Below are positions 1 to 5,954 of a stretch of DNA of 11,357 nt, one piece after another. The stretch is from positions 1 to 11,357 of the forward strand of contig CAVKQI010000081.1 of assembly GCA_963658405.1 (NCBI GenBank), given 5' to 3'. The position numbers and the translations under genes are program-made. The DNA is from CAG-791 sp963658405. GTDB taxonomy: Bacteria; Bacillota; Clostridia; Lachnospirales; Lachnospiraceae. How positions within the stretch are numbered: the stretch's first letter is position 1; each line of letters begins with the position of its first letter. The notes beneath the pieces are model-generated. The model saw nothing but the letters and a program-made list of their open reading frames with translations, was not told where the DNA came from and made no database searches.

Positions 1-695
1 AAGGTCAGACTGACAAGAAAGTAAATGACATCCAGAACAAATACTATGCCGGTACTCTGAAGGTAGAGAAAAAGGTAGCAGGCAATGCCGGTGATAAGAA
101 TGAGCTGTTTAAGGTGACCGTAGTATTTGATAATGTCACCAATGCCAGCATGCTAAGTGACATCACCTATAAGAATTTTTATAGTGAGAATGGAACGCTG
201 ACAATGACCGCAACATCTATCGGTTGGAAGGATACAGTAACAGGCACTGCGCACGCTGAAAAGACAAAAACTGTAGACTTCTATGTCCAGGATGGCACCA
301 CGGTAGAATTCGACAACATCCCCTACGGTGTGCAGTATACGGTTACAGAGACACAGCCTGATGACGATAAGTATATGCATCAGTTTGACTATGAAAAAAA
401 TGCTGACGGCAGTAGTACAGCGGACGCAGCAGGCAGCTTTAACGGTGTAAACTATCAGGCAGATACCACCAACAAAGAGACCAATGATCCGTCGACAACC
501 GGCAGCTGGGATAATGCCAAGGCCACCGGCAGCATCAGCGATGATCTGGATCATGTAGTCATCACCAACCTCAAGGAATCTACCATCGACATCGGCGTCG
601 TCACAGACGATGCCCCCTATGTGGCGATCCTGGTACTGGCAGGAGCAGTGACTTTCTGTGCACTGCGCCGCCGCAGATATGGAATAGAAGAGTAG
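1..695 (+). CDS. Pilin-like cell-surface protein with Cna-B-type domain, 3' end only
   Basis: The reading frame is open from base 3 to a TAG at 693-695, so the gene begins upstream of the window and about 230 residues are visible. The visible part resembles a Cna-B/pilin isopeptide domain. A strand reading TLKVEKKVAGN (Lys codon near base 72) is followed by YTVTETQ (Glu codon 348-350) and VVITNLKE (Asn codon 567-569), the usual Lys/Glu/Asn order of an intramolecular isopeptide bond. The C-terminus has a hydrophobic stretch (YVAILVLAGAVTFCAL) and a basic tail (RRRRYGIEE), the layout of a wall-sorting signal. There is no LPXTG; the sequence before the membrane segment is TIDIGVVTDDAPY, which resembles the PTGV-type signals used by some class B sortases. 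Two class B sortases follow directly, supporting sortase-processed pilin or adhesin. The domain call is by motif recognition; the bond itself is inference. Confidence 0.8.
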   Translation, partial: GQTDKKVNDIQNKYYAGTLKVEKKVAGNAGDKNELFKVTVVFDNVTNASMLSDITYKNFYSENGTLTMTATSIGWKDTVTGTAHAEKTKTVDFYVQDGTTVEFDNIPYGVQYTVTETQPDDDKYMHQFDYEKNADGSSTADAAGSFNGVNYQADTTNKETNDPSTTGSWDNAKATGSISDDLDHVVITNLKESTIDIGVVTDDAPYVAILVLAGAVTFCALRRRRYGIEE

Positions 696-698
696 GAA

Positions 699-720
699 GT
701 CTGCCGGATGGCGGACAGAC
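699..720 (+). other. Hairpin between pilin and sortase genes
   Basis: GTCTGCCG (699-706) pairs with CGGACAGAC (712-720) leaving one bulged A, just after the pilin stop. No T-run follows, so it is not a standard terminator. In a shared transcript it could act as a processing or stability element that lowers sortase output relative to pilin. That role is inference. Confidence 0.35.
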
Positions 721-741
721 AGCAGGAGAATCGGAGAAATT

Positions 742-1854
742 ATGAGTCGCATTGTTCTGAAAACGATAAATGGAATATATGGATGGGTGATCGGAATAGC
801 CGTGGCCACAGCTGCCCTTTTTGCGGGATATTCCATCTGGGATAATGCGCAGATCTATCAGGCAGCCACAGATGTGCAAAATGAGATCCGGCAGTTAAAG
901 CCGACCCAGGAAGGGGAGAACGGCCCCAGCTTTGACCAGCTCCGGGCGCTGAACGGCGAAGTGATGGCCTGGATCACCGTGGATGGGACGAATATCGATT
1001 ACCCCGTTCTGCAGGGTGAGACAGACTTAGACTACATGGACAAGGATGTCTACGGCAATTTTTCCCTGGCCGGCAGCATCTTTCTGGATGTGCGAAACAG
1101 CGGGGATTTTTCGGATCCCTATTCTCTGATCTACGGCCACAACATGGACGAGCACCTGATGTTCGGTGATCTGGCACTGTTTAAGGACAAGACCTTCTTT
1201 GAGAATAACACCAATGCCACCCTGCTCTTGCCTGGTGAGAGCCGGGGCTACCAGGTGGCAGCGATCCTGCAGCTCTCCGCCGGCACCGATGAGATCTTTA
1301 ATCCCGATCGCTGGAAGACCAGCCTTGGCGGATTCGGCTCCTTCCTGGAGGAAAACAGCATCTGGTACCGGGCGGCCATCATAGAGAGTCTAAAGGACCA
1401 TCCGGACCGCTGTCAGGTCCTCTCACTGGTGACCTGCTCTGACGGCAGCACCAATGACCGCACCATACTGATCCTGGTAAGAGAAAAGCCGCAGGAGAAG
1501 AAACCGGAAGGCGGAGGCTCGGGCGGCGGTTCCGAAGAGGACTCTGGCGTTCCTCCCACCACCATAAAGGGAGTGAAAAAGAAGAAAGATCAGACAACGG
1601 TTTCTGAAGGAACGGACAAAGCGGCAGATATCGCGGAGACCGAACCGGAGGATGACAGCGATGTGCTGAACGCCGGCAGAGGTAAAAACGGCAAAGGCGT
1701 GCTGGGCGCCGGCGTACCCAAGAAGACAGGAGATGAAGAGGACAGCCGCTTCTGGCTGGGCATCATGGCCGCATCCATTGCCCTGATCCTTGCCTTTGAG
1801 ATCGCAGACCGCCGTAAGATCAAAGAGGAAGATCTGGACAGACTGGATTGGTAA
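742..1854 (+). CDS. Class B sortase with long C-terminal membrane-anchored extension
   Basis: A membrane-bound cysteine transpeptidase that would cleave a sorting signal and join the surface protein to the wall or to another pilin. An N-terminal membrane helix lies at about residues 13-33. The sortase core runs from about 70 to 247 and carries the three catalytic residues in class B context: His133 (IYGHNM), Cys232 (SLVTC) and Arg240 (NDRTILIL). At 370 aa it is much longer than the usual 230-280 aa. After the core come a Gly/Ser linker (257-264), a charged low-complexity stretch, VPKKTGD (325-331), a second hydrophobic helix (337-352) and a charged tail. The ATG at 742 is preceded by GGAG at 733-736, 46 bases after the pilin stop, so the two genes are probably co-transcribed. 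The family call is firm; the substrate is inferred from position. Confidence 0.9.
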   Translation: MSRIVLKTINGIYGWVIGIAVATAALFAGYSIWDNAQIYQAATDVQNEIRQLKPTQEGENGPSFDQLRALNGEVMAWITVDGTNIDYPVLQGETDLDYMDKDVYGNFSLAGSIFLDVRNSGDFSDPYSLIYGHNMDEHLMFGDLALFKDKTFFENNTNATLLLPGESRGYQVAAILQLSAGTDEIFNPDRWKTSLGGFGSFLEENSIWYRAAIIESLKDHPDRCQVLSLVTCSDGSTNDRTILILVREKPQEKKPEGGGSGGGSEEDSGVPPTTIKGVKKKKDQTTVSEGTDKAADIAETEPEDDSDVLNAGRGKNGKGVLGAGVPKKTGDEEDSRFWLGIMAASIALILAFEIADRRKIKEEDLDRLDW

Positions 1855-1883
1855 TATCCCGGCAGATCGGAATATGGTATACT

Positions 1884-1932
1884 ACAGGGAGATTTCCCGC
1901 AGGCACCAGCCTTCGGGGAATCTCCCTGTTTT
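1884..1932 (+). terminator. Intrinsic terminator between the two sortase genes
   Basis: An ACAGGGAGATTTCCC-type arm (from 1884) pairs with GGGGAATCTCCCTGT (1915-1929) with one bulge, and TTTT follows at 1929-1932. It lies 30 bases after the first sortase's stop and 28 bases before the second's start. It should end or attenuate the pilin-sortase transcript, making second-sortase expression lower or separately driven. Confidence 0.75.
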
Positions 1933-1959
1933 ACTGTTATCACAAAAAGAAAGGTGTAT

Positions 1960-2793
1960 ATGAAACTAATCAAGAGAATCCTATATCCTGTATGCATCCT
2001 CTGCATCGTAATCAGCGCCTGGAATCTGTGGAAGATTCAAAGCTCTACGCAGCAGACCAAAGACCTCTACGACAATCTGGCGGATCAGGCCAGGGCTTCT
2101 AAGGAAGAGGAAGACGCATCCGGTACAGAGAGCGGAGAGGAAACAGAAGAAGACGAGAACAGCATGCAGGTCTACCTCACTGCTCTGCGGAAGCAGAATG
2201 CTGATGTGATCGGATGGATCAGGATCCCGGGGACTGTCATCGATTATCCCGTGATGCAGACAGATAAGGAGCGAGATGACTATTATCTGACCCATGATTT
2301 CCAGCAGCAGGAAAATCCCCATGGGGCGCCCTTTCTGGATGTGAACTGTCAGCTCGGGGTATCGGACAACCTGATCATCTATGGTCACAATATGAAAGAT
2401 AAGACCATGTTTCAGAACCTGCAGCTCTATGAAGATGCGGATTTTTGCGAGAGCAATGGAGAAATTGAGTTTGACACCCTCACAGACAGCAGCACCTACC
2501 GCGTGGTCTTCGTCATGCTGATCACTGAAAAGGAAGCAGAGAAATTCCCCTATCACAGGTGTATCGATTTATCCAACGACGAGATCTACCAGGGCTACTT
2601 GCAGCAATGCCAGCGCTATGCCATCTGGCAGGCCAAGGAGCTGCCGAAGACTGGCACCGGCCTTCTGACCCTCTCCACCTGCGAGTATTCCAGAAAGAAC
2701 GGCCGTCTGGTCATCGTGGCCGCCAAAGAAGGGCAGACGGGCAGTGATGCCGGAGAGGAAGACGACATCGCCTCCCTGCAGGAGAATGATTAA
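1960..2793 (+). CDS. Class B sortase
   Basis: A second membrane-bound cysteine transpeptidase, 277 aa, the usual size for class B. A short signal anchor lies at residues 7-24, followed by an acidic linker rich in Glu/Asp (about 45-68), then the catalytic core. Catalytic residues are His143 (IYGHNM), Cys241 (TLSTC, the classic class B motif) and Arg249 (NGRLVIV). The start is placed at ATG 1960 because AGAAAGG (1947-1953) sits at good spacing from it. A GTG two codons earlier (1954) abuts that site and is less likely. It lies downstream of a terminator-like hairpin, so its expression may be uncoupled from the pilin and first sortase. The role could be polymerisation versus wall anchoring, but which sortase does which cannot be told from sequence. 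Confidence 0.92.
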   Translation: MKLIKRILYPVCILCIVISAWNLWKIQSSTQQTKDLYDNLADQARASKEEEDASGTESGEETEEDENSMQVYLTALRKQNADVIGWIRIPGTVIDYPVMQTDKERDDYYLTHDFQQQENPHGAPFLDVNCQLGVSDNLIIYGHNMKDKTMFQNLQLYEDADFCESNGEIEFDTLTDSSTYRVVFVMLITEKEAEKFPYHRCIDLSNDEIYQGYLQQCQRYAIWQAKELPKTGTGLLTLSTCEYSRKNGRLVIVAAKEGQTGSDAGEEDDIASLQEND

Positions 2794-2854
2794 AGAAAAT
2801 AAACAAATGTGGATACAGAGTCGTTTGAAGAACAGGCGAAAGTGAAAAATTCGG

Positions 2855-2980
2855 AAGCGAAAAGATCAGAAGCGAAAAAGATCAGAAGCGAAAAAGATTA
2901 AAAGCGAAAAAGATTAAAAGCGAAAAGAAATTTAAAGAGAAAAAATCAAAAGCGAAAAATTTCAGAGGCGAAAAAGATAA
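2855..2980 (+). repeat. About eight tandem copies of a 16-bp A-rich unit
   Basis: The core AAGCGAAAAAGATTAA recurs with small changes. The regular copies are at 2855-2869 (15 bp), 2870-2885, 2886-2901 and 2902-2917, with more degenerate copies at 2918-2935, 2936-2949, 2950-2965 and 2966-2980. The array begins 61 bases after the second sortase's stop and runs into the terminator. The strand is almost pyrimidine-free. No protein with a credible start and ribosome site is encoded across it. Function unknown. Confidence 0.85.
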
Positions 2981-3024
2981 AAAAAGCTCCCATGACTGTA
3001 TGCCATGGGAGCTTTCTGTTTTTT
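2979..3024. terminator. Bidirectional intrinsic terminator
   Basis: A perfect 12-bp stem (2983-2994 with 3004-3015) closes a 9-nt loop. TTTTTT follows on the + strand (3019-3024) and a seven-base A run (2979-2985) gives a T-run on the - strand. It serves the sortase transcript on one side and the convergent carbamate kinase gene on the other, whose stop codon is only a few bases away. Confidence 0.9.
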
Positions 3025-3025
3025 A

Positions 3026-3970
3026 TTATGCTGTGATAATTGTTCCCTGTCTGCCGGCCAGTGCCTCATCCACACTGTCCAGAGAAGTGATCAGTACGCG
3101 ACCTTCCGGATGCTGCCCTAAGTATTCCAGAGCGGCCTCTACCTTGGGCTGCATGTTCGTCTCGCCGAACTGCCCCTGTTCCATATAGGCCTTTGCCTCT
3201 GCAGCGCTCATGTGCTCCACAGGACGCTGGCTGTCCTTGCCAAAGTCCAGATAAACGCAAGGCACGGTGGTGAGGATCATCAGCTCATCAGCTGCAAGGT
3301 CTGCCGCCAGCTTGCCGGCGATGGCATCCTTTTCGATGACAGCAGAAGCACCCTTCAAGGCATCATCCTGCGGAATGACAGGAATACCGCCGCCGCCGCA
3401 GGCGATGACCACCTGACCATTGTCTGCCAGCAGACGGATCGTCTCGATCTCCACGATATCGTGCGGCTTCGGCGCAGCAACGATACGCAGATAACCCTTG
3501 CCCGGCACCTCGTCTACGAAATTGCCTTTCTTCAGCTCATTCTCCGCATCCTCCCGGGACATATAGCGGCCGATCTGCTTGGTGGGCGCATAAAAAGCCT
3601 CATCATAAGGATCTACAGTGACCTGCGTGAGAATAGTGCTCACCGGTGTGTAATTGCCTCTGGAGAGCAGCTCCGCCTTCAGAGAATTCTGAATATCATA
3701 TCCTACATAGCCCTGACTCATGGCAGAGCAGACACACATGGGAGCGGGCGTGTAGTCGATGTAGACCCGGCGCAGCTCTGTCATGGCCTTGTGGATCATG
3801 GAGACCTGCGGTCCGTTGCTGTGGGTGATGGTGAGCTGATAACCGGCCTCTACCAGGTCAGCCAGAGCCTTGGCCGTGCAGCGCACAGCGTCCCGCTGCT
3901 CGGTGGTTGTATATCCCAGTGCATTGTGGCCCAGAGCCACCACTACCTTTTTCTGCTTTTTTTCTTCCAT
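3026..3970 (-). CDS. arcC: Carbamate kinase family protein
   Basis: Carbamate kinase reversibly transfers phosphate between carbamoyl phosphate and ADP, giving ATP, ammonia and CO2 in the cytoplasm; it is the ATP-yielding step of arginine, agmatine or allantoin breakdown. At 314 aa the length is typical. Visible family features are ALGHNALG at residues 12-19, HSNGPQV at 50-56, MSQGYVGYD at 84-92, PTKQIGRYM at 129-137, the CGGGGIPV loop at 191-198, EKD at 213-215 and a KVEAALEYL segment near the C-terminus. It most resembles the YqeA-like branch. Three usually conserved glycines are replaced (His15, Ser51, Ser57). The ATG at 3970 is chosen because AAGGAG lies 9 bases before it on this strand. 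No arginine deiminase or transcarbamylase gene is adjacent, so the source of carbamoyl phosphate is unknown. Confidence 0.9.
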   Translation of the reverse strand: MEEKKQKKVVVALGHNALGYTTTEQRDAVRCTAKALADLVEAGYQLTITHSNGPQVSMIHKAMTELRRVYIDYTPAPMCVCSAMSQGYVGYDIQNSLKAELLSRGNYTPVSTILTQVTVDPYDEAFYAPTKQIGRYMSREDAENELKKGNFVDEVPGKGYLRIVAAPKPHDIVEIETIRLLADNGQVVIACGGGGIPVIPQDDALKGASAVIEKDAIAGKLAADLAADELMILTTVPCVYLDFGKDSQRPVEHMSAAEAKAYMEQGQFGETNMQPKVEAALEYLGQHPEGRVLITSLDSVDEALAGRQGTIITA

Positions 3971-4041
3971 AGGAAAGTTCTCCTTTGTGATGATGTCGCT
4001 TCCGGATTCTACAGTCCGTATCACATAGTGATTGCATCTGT

Positions 4042-4069
4042 GTCAGGCCTGTACAAAGCATTGCCTGAC
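4042..4069 (-). other. Leader hairpin upstream of carbamate kinase
   Basis: Perfect inverted repeat GTCAGGC (4042-4048) and GCCTGAC (4063-4069) in the 5' leader, between the predicted promoter (4087-4095) and the start codon. It could be an operator or an RNA hairpin. On the + strand A residues follow, so it is not a terminator for that direction. Confidence 0.45.
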
Positions 4070-4086
4070 TGAAAAAATTCCTCTCC

Positions 4087-4095
4087 ATTATATCA
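4087..4095 (-). promoter_or_regulatory. Extended -10 promoter for carbamate kinase
   Basis: On the - strand the sequence reads TGATATAAT, a perfect -10 with the upstream TG of an extended -10 element. No good -35 is seen at 16-18 bp spacing, consistent with an extended -10 promoter. It lies about 117 bases before the start codon. Confidence 0.6.
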
Positions 4096-4136
4096 TGGAT
4101 AACAGCAAACGTCACTTGCTTCCTTATACATGACAT

Positions 4137-4162
4137 ATTTTATTTGCGCATTTTATTTGCGC
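4137..4162. repeat. Tandem duplication of a 13-bp unit
   Basis: Two exact, head-to-tail copies of ATTTTATTTGCGC (4137-4149 and 4150-4162) lie at the AT-rich to GC-rich boundary just before the structured element. Confidence 0.85.
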
Positions 4163-4172
4163 CTTCTTTACA

Positions 4173-4436
4173 GCCAGACGGGTGAGCGGGTTCTGGCTTC
4201 TTCATTCTTTAGAGACGACAGATGGAATTATCGGCGTTGTTCACAGTCAGCCGGGTGGGCGAGTGGGTGGCCGGATGATGTCCGGCGCAGGGGCATTGCG
4301 ACGCCTCGGCACTTAGCCAGCGTCTTTTGCTGGCTTATGTGCCGCTAGGCACGAGCACTTGAGCCGAGAGGCGTCCCCAAGCGGACATCGCCGACAGGAC
4401 CCGCTCGCCCGCCCGGCGTCCGGGTAACCAATTACC
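4173..4436. repeat. GC-rich branched palindromic element (RNA-like or MITE-like), unidentified
   Basis: A non-coding, strongly self-complementary stretch between divergent genes. The outer stem is 19 bp, 4250-4268 with 4399-4417, helped by two G-U pairs. Inside it, GATGTCCG (4277-4284) pairs with CGGACATC (4382-4389), and GACGCCTC (4300-4307) with GAGGCGTC (4368-4375), with GGC/GCC continuing after a 2-nt bulge. The tip carries two hairpins, AGCCAGC/GCTGGCT (4315-4335) and GTGCC/GGCAC (4339-4352). A 5' hairpin GCCAGA/TCTGGC (4173-4197) and a 3' hairpin GGTAA/TTACC (4423-4436) flank the core. Most pairing survives on either strand, so orientation is unknown. It matches no RNA family I can name. 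It could be a structured RNA or a dispersed palindromic repeat. Frames crossing it have no domain or ribosome site. Confidence 0.7.
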
Positions 4437-4507
4437 GCCGCCTTCTCATCACAACATTCTGTGAATTGTGATCTTTGCGTTAATATGAGATTTTACAAAA
4501 TTACCGG

Positions 4508-4536
4508 TTGACAGCAATCAAAAGCAGTTGTATGAT
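4508..4536 (+). promoter_or_regulatory. Sigma-A-type promoter for cysK
   Basis: TTGACA (4508-4513), a 17-bp spacer and TATGAT (4531-4536). This is a near-consensus promoter with a start expected near 4543, giving a leader of about 128 nt before cysK. Confidence 0.85.
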
Positions 4537-4551
4537 ATGAAACATAATAAA

Positions 4552-4568
4552 CCTACTTGAAAAGTAGG
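4552..4568 (+). promoter_or_regulatory. Palindromic operator candidate in the cysK leader
   Basis: CCTACT-TGAAA-AGTAGG is a perfect 6-bp inverted repeat about 10 bases past the predicted transcription start. The position suits a repressor. The half-site and the GGAAAT that follows recall sites of Rrf2-family sulfur/iron-sulfur regulators (CymR or IscR type), but that link is inference. Confidence 0.55.
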
Positions 4569-4607
4569 AAATAAACAAAACAATACAGAATGACACAGCC
4601 AATAACA

Positions 4608-4639
4608 GCATGGCGGATGTGACAAATCTCATCCCATGC
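4608..4639 (+). other. Leader hairpin upstream of cysK
   Basis: GCATG (4608-4612) with CATGC (4635-4639) and GGATG (4615-4619) with CATCC (4630-4634) make a 10-bp stem with a 2-nt bulge and a 10-nt loop. It ends 31 bases before the start codon and leaves the ribosome site free. No T-run follows, so it is not a terminator. No known riboswitch signature is seen. Confidence 0.4.
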
Positions 4640-4670
4640 AGAACATACGAAGAAAAGAGAGGAGACTACA

Positions 4671-5612
4671 ATGGCAAACATCAAGACCAGCGCGACACAG
4701 CTCATCGGCAATACCCCCCTGCTGGAGGTACAGAATTTTGAAGCAAAGAACGAAGTAAAGGACGCCAAGATCATCGCCAAGCTCGAGTATTTTAATCCTG
4801 CAGGCAGCGTAAAGGACAGGATCGCCCTGGCCATGATCGAGGACGCAGAGAAGTCCGGCAAGTTAAAGCCCGGCGCTACCATCATCGAGCCCACCAGCGG
4901 CAATACCGGCATCGGCATCGCTGCAGTAGCTACCGCAAAGGGCTACAAGGCCATCCTGACACTGCCCGATACCATGAGCGTAGAGCGCCGCACACTCCTT
5001 CGCGCTTACGGCGCAGAGCTCGTGCTCACCGAAGGTGCCAAGGGCATGAAGGGTGCCATTGCCAAGGCAGAAGAGTTGCATGAGCAGACCCCCGGCTCCA
5101 TCATCCTGGGCCAGTTCGAGAATCCGGCTAACCCCAAGACACATTATGAGACCACAGGCCCTGAGATCTGGAAAGACACAGACGGCAAGGTAGACATCGT
5201 AATAGGCGGCGTAGGTACCGGCGGCACCATTTCCGGTGTAGGCAAATACTTAAAGGAACAGAACCCGGCTGTAAAGGTAGTAGCTGTAGAGCCTGCCACC
5301 AGCGCCGTTCTCTCCGGCGAGCCCTCCGGTGCACACAAGATCCAGGGCATCGGCGCCGGCTTTATCCCGAAGACCGCAGATACCTCCATTTTTGATGAGA
5401 TCGTCAAGGTAGCCAGCGAGGACGCCCTGACCACCGGAAGAGAGTTCGCACTCAGCGAGGGCATTCTGGTAGGTGTTTCCTCCGGCGCCGCACTGTGGGC
5501 TGCTGTGCAGCTGGCAAAGCGCCCCGAGAACGCCGGCAAGAACATCGTAGTCATCCTGCCCGATTCCGGCGACAGATATCTGTCTACTCCGAATTTCTTC
5601 CCGGGTGTATAA
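4671..5612 (+). CDS. cysK: Cysteine synthase A (O-acetylserine sulfhydrylase)
   Basis: A PLP enzyme that makes L-cysteine from O-acetyl-L-serine and sulfide, the last step of cysteine synthesis in the cytoplasm. The 313-aa length fits the family. The N-terminal LIGNTPL (11-17) leads to NPAGSVKDR (42-50), with Lys48 as the PLP Schiff-base lysine. TSGNTG (75-80) is the substrate and PLP loop, GTGGT (182-186) the phosphate-binding loop, and GVSSGAA (268-274) holds the serine that contacts the PLP ring nitrogen. The C-terminal PDSGDRYLSTP is typical of CysK. The ATG is preceded by GAGGAG at good spacing. It is monocistronic, with its own strong promoter and a downstream terminator. A palindrome near the transcription start suggests repression by a sulfur-responsive regulator. 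No serine acetyltransferase gene is adjacent in this window. Confidence 0.96.
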   Translation: MANIKTSATQLIGNTPLLEVQNFEAKNEVKDAKIIAKLEYFNPAGSVKDRIALAMIEDAEKSGKLKPGATIIEPTSGNTGIGIAAVATAKGYKAILTLPDTMSVERRTLLRAYGAELVLTEGAKGMKGAIAKAEELHEQTPGSIILGQFENPANPKTHYETTGPEIWKDTDGKVDIVIGGVGTGGTISGVGKYLKEQNPAVKVVAVEPATSAVLSGEPSGAHKIQGIGAGFIPKTADTSIFDEIVKVASEDALTTGREFALSEGILVGVSSGAALWAAVQLAKRPENAGKNIVVILPDSGDRYLSTPNFFPGV

Positions 5613-5671
5613 GCCATATACCTGATTCACTGCATGCGTAAAGAAACCTAAAAAGGACATAGCAGCCTTTT

Positions 5672-5689
5672 AATCTGCATGAGCAGATT
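5672..5689 (+). other. Small hairpin downstream of cysK
   Basis: AATCTGC (5672-5678) and GCAGATT (5683-5689) form a perfect 7-bp stem with a 4-nt loop, 60 bases past the cysK stop. Only a short T stretch follows, so it would be a weak terminator at most. Confidence 0.35.
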
Positions 5690-5731
5690 TCATGGACAGT
5701 CAAAAACTTTCGTTCCCCTGCACACCCTGTG

Positions 5732-5774
5732 AAAAAATATTCTGCGGGCTGCCGGTGGAAGGCAGCCCGCAGAA
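5732..5774 (-). terminator. Hairpin with - strand T-run
   Basis: A perfect 14-bp GC-rich stem (5740-5753 with 5761-5774) with a 7-nt loop. The A run at 5732-5737 gives a T-run on the - strand only. It would stop transcription coming from the LacI-type gene, or anything reading through the terminator at 5822-5884. On the + strand it lacks a T-run but could protect the cysK mRNA 3' end. Confidence 0.65.
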
Positions 5775-5821
5775 CAGCCATTTCCTCCCTTCCCCAGGAG
5801 GAGATCACTCCTTGCAAATAT

Positions 5822-5884
5822 GAAAAATCCCGGATGCAAGACCGGCAGCACATCAGCTGTCAGGACTTGCATCCGGGATTTTTC
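5822..5884. terminator. Bidirectional terminator between cysK and the LacI-type gene
   Basis: A perfect 19-bp stem (5822-5840 with 5866-5884) has TTTTT at the arm ends on both strands, and a loop of about 25 nt holding a small CAGC/GCTG hairpin. It ends convergent transcripts from cysK (+) and the regulator gene (-). Confidence 0.85.
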
Positions 5885-5890
5885 AGTTTG

Positions 5891-5925
5891 ATCGTGAATA
5901 TGCCTGCAAGCAGTCAATTCACGAT
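5891..5925. repeat. 9-bp inverted repeat downstream of the LacI-type gene
   Basis: ATCGTGAAT (5891-5899) and ATTCACGAT (5917-5925) are separated by 17 bases, about 30 bases past the regulator's stop on the - strand. It is either an extra stem before the terminator or a protein-binding palindrome; nothing decides between these. Confidence 0.5.
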
Positions 5926-5954
5926 TAAAAATTGGCAGGTGCTATCATATTATA

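Noticed and set aside
153..836. Long - strand open frame across the pilin 3' end and sortase start
   Set aside because: It is antisense to strongly recognisable proteins, has no ribosome site and no family resemblance.
1848..1883. Promoter for the second sortase (TTGGTA with TATACT)
   Set aside because: The spacing between the boxes is 24 bp, too long for a sigma-A promoter.
2807..2845. Tiny ATG frame (12 codons) and an overlapping 30-codon GTG frame after the second sortase
   Set aside because: No ribosome site; the longer one simply translates the tandem repeat.
2855..2980. CRISPR array
   Set aside because: The units are 15-18 bp, contiguous and without unique spacers, and there are no cas genes.
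3212..4072. 286-codon + strand frame opposite carbamate kinase
   Set aside because: It mirrors the kinase codons; the - strand protein is clearly the real gene.
4130..4348. 72-codon + strand frame running into the palindromic element
   Set aside because: No ribosome site, no recognisable domain, and the sequence is better explained by base pairing.
4173..4436. Group II intron remnant or tRNA-like gene
   Set aside because: No intron domain V signature, no reverse transcriptase fragment, and no tRNA T-loop or anticodon arm layout.
4543..4670. T-box or SAM riboswitch in the cysK leader
   Set aside because: No T-box TGGNACC-type motif, no terminator/antiterminator pair and no SAM-aptamer pattern; only a simple hairpin.
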